NCBI GenBank assembly: GCA_022865865.1
Contig: JALHTN010000238.1
Location: 1 to 6,319 of the forward strand
Reading direction: 5' to 3'
Origin: Anaerolineales bacterium
GTDB lineage: Bacteria > Chloroflexota > Anaerolineae > Anaerolineales > UBA4823
Length of the DNA stretch: 6,319 bases
Shown: one piece after another, positions 1 through 5,468 of the stretch
How the letters are laid out: each line of letters begins with the position of its first letter
How positions within the stretch are numbered: the stretch's first letter is position 1
The notes under the pieces: generated by a model
Database searches by the model: none
Told to the model about the DNA's origin: nothing
Seen by the model: only the letters and a program-made list of their open reading frames with translations
Translations under genes and position numbers: made by a program

Positions 1-161
1 AAGCAAAGGTAGCCTCATAACAATCCATGAAAAAAGATTGATCGAGAATTTCTCGCGCACATTCAGCTAATAGAATCCAATTATTTGCCTACCTGCGGAT
101 CAAGCGCGCATTAATTAATTTGGATAATTAGACAACATAAAATCAAACACGGCAAAATCTC

Positions 162-192
162 AAGACCGCTCATTGACACTTTGAGCGGTTTT
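162..192 (+). terminator. Intrinsic terminator of an upstream gene
   Basis: AAGACCGCTCA (162-172) pairs with TGAGCGGTTTT (182-192) over 11 positions with one G-T wobble, around a 9-base loop, and the 3' arm ends in four T. This fits a rho-independent terminator reading rightward, probably for a gene that ends at or before the left edge of the window. The pairing is seen directly; the function is inferred. Confidence 0.65.
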
Positions 193-311
193 GATATTAA
201 TACATAAGGTTACAAGCTGGGGAAATCTGAACGTTAGTCATTGTTCAAGCGATAAACTGCAACTAAATACAAGAACCCGGATCCAAAGTTTATATTATAT
301 TAATACTTAAC

Positions 312-326
312 AGGTATAATTTACCT
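312..326 (+). promoter_or_regulatory. Pirin promoter -10 box inside an inverted repeat
   Basis: TATAAT at 315-320 is a perfect sigma70-type -10 element 45 bases before the pirin start codon. No good -35 box sits 16-18 bases upstream; that DNA is simply AT-rich. The -10 lies inside the inverted repeat AGGTA-taatt-TACCT (312-326), so a repressor bound there would block the promoter. The promoter call is moderately sure and the operator call speculative. Confidence 0.45.
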
Positions 327-365
327 AATATGTATTGTACCCTTTGAAATCATTTTGGAGAATGT

Positions 366-1232
366 ATGAATAATTTACGCACCATAGCTAACGTAATCGA
401 ACCAAACCTGGTCATTGAGGGTGCTGGGGTTCTCCTGCGCCGTTCGATCTCACCCAGTCCTGAAAACCTGTTCGATCCTTTCCTGCTTTTCGACCATTTC
501 GCCTTTAACGATCCTGTCGAGGGACCTTTGGTCGGTTTTCCTATGCACCCCCACCGGGGTATTGAAACAGTGACCTATATGCTGGAAGGTTCTGTCCACC
601 ACCGTGACAGCCTTGGCAATTCCGGGTTGATCGGTTCAGGGGATGTGCAGTGGATGACCTCCGGCAGCGGCATCATGCATGAGGAAATGCCGCGCCACAG
701 TCCGCAAGGAAATGTATTCGGTTTCCAGCTATGGGTGAATCTTCCAGCTGCTCTAAAAATGAGCCAGCCGCGCTACCAGGAAGTATCCGCGGATAGCATA
801 CCCGCAGTCGAAAAAGATGGGGCATTGATTCGTATTGTGGCAGGAGAGATCAATGGCGTGCAAGGACCAGTGACTGAGATCGCTGCTAATCCAGTATATC
901 TGGATGTGGAAGTTAAACCCGGTTCGACCTTCAGCTACCCCATTCCACAGGGGCATACTGCTGTCGCATATGTCTTCGAGGGTGCAGCAGAATTCGGAGT
1001 GGATGAAACTGGTAAAGGCGAACGGCTAGAAGCCGTCCACCTGGTCGTCTTCAACGATGGTGATGCCTTACAGGTTCAAACAACACCTGACTCCAGCGTG
1101 CGCTTTATGCTCATAGCCGGGGCGCCTTTCAAAGAGCCCATTGTTCCTTACGGACCCTTCGTGATGAATACACCCCAGGAGATCCAGCAGGCACTCGCCG
1201 ATCTTCGCAATGGGACCTTTGTAAAAGTGTAG
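366..1232 (+). CDS. Pirin family protein
   Basis: This 288-residue bicupin belongs to the pirin family, cytosolic metal-binding proteins; some members show quercetin 2,3-dioxygenase activity and others act as redox-sensitive regulatory partners. The N-terminal cupin carries FDPFLLFDHF (36-45), HPHRGIETVTYMLEG (61-75) and SGSGIMHEEMP (99-109). By alignment to human pirin, the metal ligands are H61, H63, H105 and E107, all present, so the metal site looks intact. The C-terminal pirin_C cupin spans about residues 170-285 and ends in the usual PYGPFVMNTPQEI stretch. Length is normal for the family. The ATG at 366 is preceded by GGAG at 357-360 with a 5-base gap; the ATG at 362 reaches a stop after three codons and is not the start. 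The gene has its own -10 box upstream and a terminator downstream, so it is probably monocistronic. The substrate is unknown. Confidence 0.95.
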   Translation: MNNLRTIANVIEPNLVIEGAGVLLRRSISPSPENLFDPFLLFDHFAFNDPVEGPLVGFPMHPHRGIETVTYMLEGSVHHRDSLGNSGLIGSGDVQWMTSGSGIMHEEMPRHSPQGNVFGFQLWVNLPAALKMSQPRYQEVSADSIPAVEKDGALIRIVAGEINGVQGPVTEIAANPVYLDVEVKPGSTFSYPIPQGHTAVAYVFEGAAEFGVDETGKGERLEAVHLVVFNDGDALQVQTTPDSSVRFMLIAGAPFKEPIVPYGPFVMNTPQEIQQALADLRNGTFVKV

Positions 1233-1286
1233 GCGCTTATTGATTTATCATACCCTCATAAATAAAAACTATATAATCAACTTAGC

Positions 1287-1318
1287 AAGAACCGTCCATT
1301 ACAAAGGCGGTTCTTTTT
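1287..1318 (+). terminator. Intrinsic terminator of the pirin gene
   Basis: AAGAACCG (1287-1294) pairs perfectly with CGGTTCTT (1308-1315). CC (1296-1297) and GG (1306-1307) can extend the stem past a bulged T. A run of five T (1314-1318) overlaps the base of the stem and continues just past it. It lies 55 bases after the pirin stop codon, with the right orientation and U-tract for a rho-independent terminator. Confidence 0.85.
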
Positions 1319-1459
1319 AATGTTAGTTTAGACCAGGGGGACGCATTAACCAGAATCTGATTGAAGGATTCGTGGAGCCAATGAAAGAATTTCAAGGTCA
1401 ACCATCCACCAAAATAAATTACTATCCTGTCTGCGCGATCAACCTTGTCGGTTCCCATG

Positions 1460-1465
1460 TATAAT
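1460..1465 (+). promoter_or_regulatory. Candidate -10 box for the helicase gene
   Basis: A perfect TATAAT lies 61 bases before the helicase start codon, in a spacer that follows a terminator, so a promoter is expected here. The best -35-like hexamer, TTGTCG (1445-1450), is only 9 bases away, which is too close to work with it. The sequence at the correct spacing is a poor match. The call rests on the -10 box and on context. Confidence 0.35.
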
Positions 1466-1526
1466 AAATTTCACCAATAACCAGATTAAAGCCAGATGTC
1501 TAACCAGGAAGAACAGGAAAATAACC

Positions 1527-3002
1527 ATGAGTGAGAAACCATACGACCCGCAACAAGAGCTCACCGAGCCACAAAATGCTCTGTCACCCATCTCAATCGA
1601 CGAATTACCCGAAATCATGCAATCTGCCACCAACCGGGTTGGTTGGACAGAACTTACCCCTGTGCAATCCAGGGCTATCCCCTATCTTCAAGCGCGGCGC
1701 GACCTGATGGTGCAAGCCCGTACGGGCAGCGGCAAGACCGGCGCATTCATCCTACCAATATTAGAACAGGTTGACAAAAACCAGCCAAATTGCCAGGCGC
1801 TCGTGCTCGTGCCGACTCGCGAGCTGGCTCAGCAGGTTGCGGCAGATGCCAAGAGCTTAGCTGGGAGTAATGGGATGCGAACTGTACCCGTATATGGTGG
1901 CACGAGCTATAAACCGCAAATTGCGGGGTTTAATAAAGGTGCTCATTGTGTCGTCGGAACCCCAGGACGGATTTTGGACCACTTGATTAAACGAAATCTG
2001 AATCTCAAAAATCTGAGATTTCTTGTTTACGATGAAGCAGACCGCATGATGTCCATGGGTTTCTATCCCGACATGGTGCAAATTCAAGAATTCCTCCCCC
2101 GGCGAGAAATAAGCGGCTACATGTTTTCAGCCACCATATCTGCCCACGTGATCCGCCTTTCGCAGCAGTTTTTAAACTCACCCGATTTTCTCAGTCTGAG
2201 CAGCGACCATGTACACGTGGAAGACACGGGGCACATCTATTACCTGACGCCAGGTATGGATAAAGATCGCTCTTTGGTGCGCATCATCGAGATGGAAACC
2301 CCCCAGCAAGCAATCGTGTTCTGCAACACCAAAGCCCGGGTAAATTATGTGGCCGCGATTTTACAACGCTATGGTTACAACGCCGACCAGATCAGCTCCG
2401 ATCTCTCGCAGAGTGCGCGCGACAAAGTATTGAAAAGGGTTCGTGATGGTAAACTCCGTTTCTTGGTCGCCACAGATGTTGCTGCGCGCGGTATTGATAT
2501 TCCCAACCTTTCCCATGTGATTCAATACGAACCCCCAGAAGATGTAGAAGCTTACATCCACCGTGCCGGACGCACGGGGAGAGCTGGCGCCAGTGGGACA
2601 GCTATCATGCTGATCAACATCAATGAGAAGACCCAGCTCAACCGCATCGCAGCCCATTATAAGATCGAATTCGAAAAACGGCCTTTACCCCTTGATGAAG
2701 AAGTTCAATCCCTGGTGGCCCAACGACTGGTAGGGCAATTGGAAGCCCGGCTGCGAGCTCGTGACCGGCTGCAAATCGATCGCATGCAACGATTCATACT
2801 TTTAGGTAAACAGCTGGCAGAGGATGAAGATGGACTAGCTTTGCTGGCCATGCTGCTGGATGACTCTTACCATGATTGGATGCACCAACCCCCGGAACTG
2901 CCCCCTGAAGAGATCAAATCCCACCCCAGCGAATCCAACGCGGGTAAGCAGAAATCTGGCTACCGAGGAGGCAAGAAGAAACGGCGGTTTGCCAACAACT
3001 AG
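1527..3002 (+). CDS. DEAD-box ATP-dependent RNA helicase
   Basis: A complete superfamily 2 RNA helicase of 491 residues; such enzymes use ATP to unwind short RNA duplexes in ribosome assembly, RNA decay or cold adaptation. Motifs occur in order: Q motif WTELTPVQ (40-47), Walker A ARTGSGKT (64-71), PTRELAQQ (96-103), TPGR (145-148), DEAD (169-172), SAT (201-203), IVFCNT (263-268), ATDVAARGID (315-324) and HRAGRTGR (345-352), so both RecA-like domains look active. Motif IVa reads SSDLSQ (290-295) where HGDLSQ is usual. About 110 residues follow the core: a helical stretch ending LALLAMLLDD, reminiscent of the DeaD/CsdA dimerisation region, then a short basic tail, KKKRR (484-488). No DbpA-type RNA-binding domain is evident. 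AGGAAA (1515-1520) serves the ATG at 1527. It stands alone between larger spacers; the cellular RNA target is unknown. Confidence 0.95.
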   Translation: MSEKPYDPQQELTEPQNALSPISIDELPEIMQSATNRVGWTELTPVQSRAIPYLQARRDLMVQARTGSGKTGAFILPILEQVDKNQPNCQALVLVPTRELAQQVAADAKSLAGSNGMRTVPVYGGTSYKPQIAGFNKGAHCVVGTPGRILDHLIKRNLNLKNLRFLVYDEADRMMSMGFYPDMVQIQEFLPRREISGYMFSATISAHVIRLSQQFLNSPDFLSLSSDHVHVEDTGHIYYLTPGMDKDRSLVRIIEMETPQQAIVFCNTKARVNYVAAILQRYGYNADQISSDLSQSARDKVLKRVRDGKLRFLVATDVAARGIDIPNLSHVIQYEPPEDVEAYIHRAGRTGRAGASGTAIMLININEKTQLNRIAAHYKIEFEKRPLPLDEEVQSLVAQRLVGQLEARLRARDRLQIDRMQRFILLGKQLAEDEDGLALLAMLLDDSYHDWMHQPPELPPEEIKSHPSESNAGKQKSGYRGGKKKRRFANN

Positions 3003-3008
3003 CGAAAT

Positions 3009-3056
3009 CAAAGCTACCAAGTATCCATTGTTGCCAACCTGGTATCCCGCGCTTTG
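3009..3056 (+). other. Imperfect hairpin after the helicase gene
   Basis: CAAAGCTACCA (3009-3019) can pair with TGGTA (3040-3044) and GCTTTG (3051-3056), leaving a 6-base bulge and a 20-base loop. It starts 7 bases after the helicase stop codon, where a terminator or 3'-end-stabilising structure might sit. No T-run follows, so I do not call it an intrinsic terminator. Confidence 0.2.
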
Positions 3057-3112
3057 AAACGTGGTTCTCAGTTTATACAAATTCGAATATTTATCCAAAC
3101 CAGGAGATTCCA

Positions 3113-3961
3113 ATGCTCAAAGACAATCTCGGCATTTTGCATCCAGGCGAAATGGGGATTACAGTTGCTTTGGCAGCTCAGAATAGCGGACTACGGGTCT
3201 ACTGGGCATCCGCTGAACGCAGCCCCCAGACCAGCAAACGAGCAAAGGATCTTGGGTTGATCGATGCAGAATCCTTGTCCAAACTGTGCCAGATATGCTC
3301 CACATTGATTTGCGTCTGCCCGCCGGATGCTGCTCCTGAGGTCGCCGAACAGGTATCTAGTCTAGGTTTTTCAGGTCTCTATATCGATGCTAATGCGATT
3401 TCTCCACAACGCGCCCTGCGGATCGCACAAACCCTGCAAGATACAGGCATTACTTTCGTGGATGGCAGCATAATCGGTGCTCCAGCCTGGAAAGCGAACA
3501 CCACCCGGCTTTATCTTTCTGGGGAACACGCCAACAAAGCAGCTGAAAAGTTTGCAGCTGGACCAATGGGTGTGAATGTGATTGGGGATTCAATCGGTCA
3601 GGCCTCAGCCTTGAAGATGTGCTATGCAGCTTATACCAAGGGGACGTCTGCACTGTTATGCACCATATTGGCTGCAGCAGAGGCTTTGGGAATACGTGAT
3701 GATTTATTGGAAGAATGGTCCCAATCAGGTTCCAACTTTTCCGAAGAAGCCACCACCAGGGTCCGGCGTGTCACTGCAAAGGCCTGGCGCTTCGGGGGTG
3801 AGATGGAGGAGATCGCGGCCACCTTTAAATCCGTGGGATTGCCAGATGGCTTCCACAGCGCAGCGGCAGAGATCTATATGCGCCTGTCAGATTATAAAGA
3901 TTCCCCACTGCCGGAATTAGATGATGTATTATCCTCATTGCTTGAACCACAACCCGATTAA
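3113..3961 (+). CDS. 6PGDH-like NAD(P)-dependent oxidoreductase with DUF1932 C-terminal domain
   Basis: A 282-residue cytosolic enzyme of the beta-hydroxyacid dehydrogenase / 6-phosphogluconate dehydrogenase-like superfamily. An N-terminal Rossmann fold opens with GILHPGEMG (7-15) and continues through LICVCPPDAAPEVA (65-78) and YIDANAISP (90-98). FVDGSIIGAP (115-124) is the usual substrate-side loop. In GQASALKMCYAAYTKG (162-177), K168 sits where the superfamily keeps its catalytic lysine. The helical C-terminal part, about 185-260, matches the DUF1932 type seen in phosphogluconate-dehydrogenase-like proteins of unknown substrate. Length is normal and nothing is missing. AGGAG (3102-3106) lies 6 bases before the ATG. 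It begins 110 bases after the helicase with no terminator of classic form between, so read-through from the helicase is possible. The family is sure; the substrate cannot be read from the sequence. Confidence 0.9.
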   Translation: MLKDNLGILHPGEMGITVALAAQNSGLRVYWASAERSPQTSKRAKDLGLIDAESLSKLCQICSTLICVCPPDAAPEVAEQVSSLGFSGLYIDANAISPQRALRIAQTLQDTGITFVDGSIIGAPAWKANTTRLYLSGEHANKAAEKFAAGPMGVNVIGDSIGQASALKMCYAAYTKGTSALLCTILAAAEALGIRDDLLEEWSQSGSNFSEEATTRVRRVTAKAWRFGGEMEEIAATFKSVGLPDGFHSAAAEIYMRLSDYKDSPLPELDDVLSSLLEPQPD

Positions 3962-3995
3962 AAGAGCACCTGGTGGATGACCATTTCAATAAAGG

Positions 3996-4001
3996 TATAA
4001 T
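3996..4001 (+). promoter_or_regulatory. Candidate -10 box upstream of the GYD gene
   Basis: A perfect TATAAT lies 34 bases after the dehydrogenase stop codon. A weak -35-like TGGATG (3974-3979) stands 16 bases upstream. If used, the transcript would carry a leader of about 195 bases before the GYD start codon. The -35 match is poor, so the call depends mainly on the -10 hexamer. Confidence 0.35.
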
Positions 4002-4105
4002 AGCTGCAAGCCTATAACCCTACCCGATCCAGGATTCCCAATCAACCCCAAACATTTCAGCACTCATCACCATTTCCATCTGGCTGGATCAATCAACGTT
4101 CAAAC

Positions 4106-4117
4106 CCTGTCAGGTCT
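4106..4117. repeat. CCTGTCAGGTCT motif, left copy
   Basis: This 12-base string recurs exactly, in inverted orientation, at 4569-4580. Its core CCTG-t-CAGG is itself palindromic. The two copies flank the GYD-domain gene. With only two copies in this window I cannot tell whether it belongs to a genome-wide intergenic repeat family or is a protein-binding site. Confidence 0.4.
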
Positions 4118-4203
4118 TGCCAGGAAGAAGTGGCGAAAAGATAAGCGTGCATTTTCGTCAAAAACGCAGCGGACTATTACCCAGATAAAAAGGAGAAGTT
4201 AAC

Positions 4204-4482
4204 ATGCCCACCTACGTAATGTTCGGCGAGTATTCCCATGACTCGATCAAAGAGATCAGCGCAGAGCGCACCCAAAAAGCAAGCCAATTGATTAGCGATA
4301 ACGGCGGTTCGGTCAAATCCGGATATGCTTTACTCGGTGATACCGATCTGGTGCTGGTTGTCGATTTCCCCAGCAACAATGCTGCCATGAAAGCATCGGT
4401 TGGCCTGACCAAGCTCTTGGGGATTGCGTTCTCCACCGCACCGGCGGTGAGTATGGAGGAATTTGACAAATTAGTTGGTTGA
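4204..4482 (+). CDS. GYD domain-containing protein
   Basis: A complete small protein of 92 residues made of one GYD domain, a ferredoxin-like alpha/beta fold related to dimeric alpha-beta barrel proteins. It begins MPTYVMFGEYS, as many family members do. The signature segment GYALLGDTDLVLVVDFP (40-56) stands where typical members read YYTLGEYDVV-like sequence; here the Tyr of the G-x-Y-D motif is Thr (GDTD, 45-48). The end, STAPAVSMEEFDKLV, matches the family's closing strand and helix. No signal peptide or membrane segment is seen. AGGAG (4191-4195) lies 8 bases before the ATG. The family has no firmly established biochemical role, so none is assigned. It appears to be transcribed alone behind a long leader; no terminator follows immediately. 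Confidence 0.9.
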   Translation: MPTYVMFGEYSHDSIKEISAERTQKASQLISDNGGSVKSGYALLGDTDLVLVVDFPSNNAAMKASVGLTKLLGIAFSTAPAVSMEEFDKLVG

Positions 4483-4487
4483 GAATT

Positions 4488-4670
4488 TCATTTCACTCCC
4501 AAAGGCATACCTGCGAGCTCTCCATCACAATAAACAATACCACACGGCTCCAGGGTATTATCCAGGTGAGACCTGACAGGTTCAGTGATTCTGGCGTCAC
4601 CTAATTTCAAATACCTTGGAAGCCAGGAACGCCGGTTAATCACCCAGTTTAAAGAGATGCCCAACAGCAA
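4488..4670 (-). CDS. Doubtful small minus-strand reading frame
   Basis: A minus-strand frame is open from 4709 down to a TGA at 4488-4490. The candidate 60-residue product starts at TTG (4670); there is no ATG near the front and no clear ribosome binding site. Parts of the translation, such as SWLPRYLKLGDARITEPV and GIVYCDGELAGMPLG, look protein-like in composition and codon use, but I recognise no family. It would converge on the GYD gene with 5 bases between the stop codons. Its front overlaps the 38-bp palindrome, and it contains one of the CCTGTCAGGT motifs. It could be a real small protein, a remnant of a longer dead gene, or chance. Confidence 0.2.
   Translation of the reverse strand: MLLGISLNWVINRRSWLPRYLKLGDARITEPVRSHLDNTLEPCGIVYCDGELAGMPLGVK
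4569..4580. repeat. AGACCTGACAGG motif, right copy
   Basis: This is the exact reverse complement of 4106-4117. Here the palindrome is slightly longer: ACCTG-a-CAGGT at 4571-4581. It lies 86 bases after the GYD stop codon. Confidence 0.4.
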
Positions 4671-4702
4671 GAACCGCTCGTGATCACGAGCGGTTCTTGC
4701 TG
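4665..4702. terminator. Perfect 38-bp palindrome, possible bidirectional terminator
   Basis: The left arm CAGCAAGAACCGCTCGTGA (4665-4683) is exactly mirrored by 4684-4702. As RNA it would form a very stable hairpin from either strand. Stem inner sequence AAGAACCGCTC resembles the two U-tailed terminators at 162-192 and 1287-1318, which supports a transcription-stop role between the GYD gene and the flavoprotein remnant. Unlike those two, it has no T-run on either side, so it may instead be an mRNA 3'-end stabiliser or a DNA-binding site. The palindrome is certain; the terminator reading is an inference. Confidence 0.5.
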
Positions 4703-4712
4703 CGTGTAATTA

Positions 4713-4742
4713 TTGAAATCTATAGGGACTTCATGGTATCAT
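4713..4742 (+). promoter_or_regulatory. Sigma70-type promoter for the flavoprotein remnant
   Basis: TTGAAA (4713-4718), an 18-base spacer and TATCAT (4737-4742) preceded by TGG make a good -35/extended -10 pair. The -10 ends 38 bases before the ATG at 4781, leaving room for a short leader with GGAG at 4767-4770. It lies just downstream of the palindrome, as expected for a new transcription unit. The promoter may still be active although the gene it serves is broken. Confidence 0.55.
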
Positions 4743-4780
4743 CGCTGGGCTGATTGCCGTAACAATGGAGAATACCTGTT

Positions 4781-5266
4781 ATGACCAATTGGGATTACGA
4801 AACTGACTTGCTGGTCGTTGGTTCAGGAGCAGGCGGAATGACCGCCGCTTTAGTTGGCAAATTGGAAGGTCTGGATTCACTTATCCTTGAAAAAACTGAA
4901 TATTTCGGTGGTTCAACCGCGCTTTCGGGTGGCTTTGTGTGGGTTCCGGACAATTATGTGATGGCAGAGGTGGGTCTACCTGATTCGCACGAGAAGGCGG
5001 CTCTTTATTTAGAAACCATTATTGGTGACCAGGTCCCCCAGAAGAAGCAAGAGGTTTACCTTCAATCATCAAAGGAGATGCTGGCATACTTGAAGGAACA
5101 CACCCAGGTTAGGTTCCAGCTCACGCCCGGGTATACGGACTACTATCCAGAACTGCCGGGAGGCACAAACGGGGGCCGGGGTGTGGATACCAATTTGGGA
5201 ATTTATTTTACAGATTATGGTGCTCTCAGTTCTTTTCACCTGACTATACAACAATACTGGTGGTAG
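4781..5266 (+). CDS. Truncated FAD-dependent dehydrogenase (3-ketosteroid dehydrogenase-like), likely pseudogene
   Basis: The first ~136 residues match the start of FAD-binding dehydrogenases of the 3-oxosteroid 1-dehydrogenase / fumarate reductase flavoprotein type. There is a dinucleotide-binding beta-alpha-beta unit, DLLVVGSGAGGMTAAL (9-24), with E37 closing the second strand. FGGSTALSGGFVWVP (42-56) contacts the cofactor in this family, and PGYTDYYPELPGG is its usual downstream segment. Full-length members have roughly 500-580 residues; this frame stops at 161. Family similarity ends near GGRGVD (131-136). The remaining ~25 residues are protease-gene DNA read in the wrong frame, ending at a TAG. 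The rest of the FAD domain and the catalytic domain are absent, so no activity is expected. GGAG (4767-4770) lies 10 bases before the ATG. The family is sure at superfamily level; steroid specificity is only suggested. Confidence 0.85.
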   Translation: MTNWDYETDLLVVGSGAGGMTAALVGKLEGLDSLILEKTEYFGGSTALSGGFVWVPDNYVMAEVGLPDSHEKAALYLETIIGDQVPQKKQEVYLQSSKEMLAYLKEHTQVRFQLTPGYTDYYPELPGGTNGGRGVDTNLGIYFTDYGALSSFHLTIQQYWW

Positions 5267-5468
5267 CCTCCTGGTAGCCATTCTCTTTCACACCATTGGA
5301 AATACCACCGCTGCCTTACTGCCGCCTTATTTTGCGAGTGAACTTGGGCACTGGATCTATTTTGGTTTCTTACTCGTTGCTGCAGTCGTGGTTATCTTGA
5401 TTTGGGGTCACCGTACACTGAATCGTGACCAACAAGTTCCCCAACCTTCTCTCCATGTAAACAAATAA
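5184..5468 (+). pseudogene. C-terminal remnant of a CPBP intramembrane metalloprotease
   Basis: In the frame one base ahead of the flavoprotein frame, the DNA reads WIPIWEFILQIMVLSVLFT, then TGA (5241-5243), then LYNNTGGSLLVAILFHTIGN and on to a TAA at 5466-5468. This is the C-terminal third of a CPBP (CAAX protease/bacteriocin-processing) membrane protease. The TWLYNNTGGSLL-type segment and the HTIGN metal-ligand motif (H-x3-N) are both clear, followed by a last hydrophobic helix (YFGFLLVAAVVVILIW) and a polar tail. Family members have Trp where the TGA stands, so TGG to TGA is the likely change. The EExxxR and FxxxH motifs that complete the active site are absent, as is any start codon of its own. 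The left edge is approximate, between about 5178 and 5190. The family call is sure and the gene is dead. Confidence 0.85.

Larger units (their letters stand above)
1..365. other. Gene-free left edge with terminator and pirin promoter
   Basis: No complete gene is visible here. Plus frame 2 is open from the window edge to a TAA at 68-70 (22 codons, ending ENFSRTFS), so it could be the tail of an upstream gene, but the frame is too short to recognise. The stretch is AT-rich and holds a 13-bp palindrome, CGAGAATTTCTCG (43-55), a terminator-like hairpin (162-192) and a TATAAT box (315-320) ahead of the pirin gene. Between about 195 and 290 I see nothing with a clear function. Confidence 0.5.

Noticed and set aside
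1..29. Minus-strand ATG frame running off the left edge (MDCYEATFA)
   Set aside because: Nine codons without a ribosome binding site cannot be supported as a gene start.
1353..1371. Inverted repeat GAATC / GATTC in the spacer before the helicase
   Set aside because: Five-base arms around a 9-base loop are expected by chance and nothing else marks the site.
1496..1534. Overlapping mini-frame MSNQEEQENNHE before the helicase; similar ones at 362 (MYE) and 4765 (MENTCYDQLGLRN)
   Set aside because: They lack conserved position or good ribosome binding sites of their own and look like chance ATGs near true starts.
3967..3983. Short repeats CACC-t-GGTG and TGGT-ggatg-ACCA after the dehydrogenase stop
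   Set aside because: Stems of four base pairs without a T-run are too weak to call a terminator.
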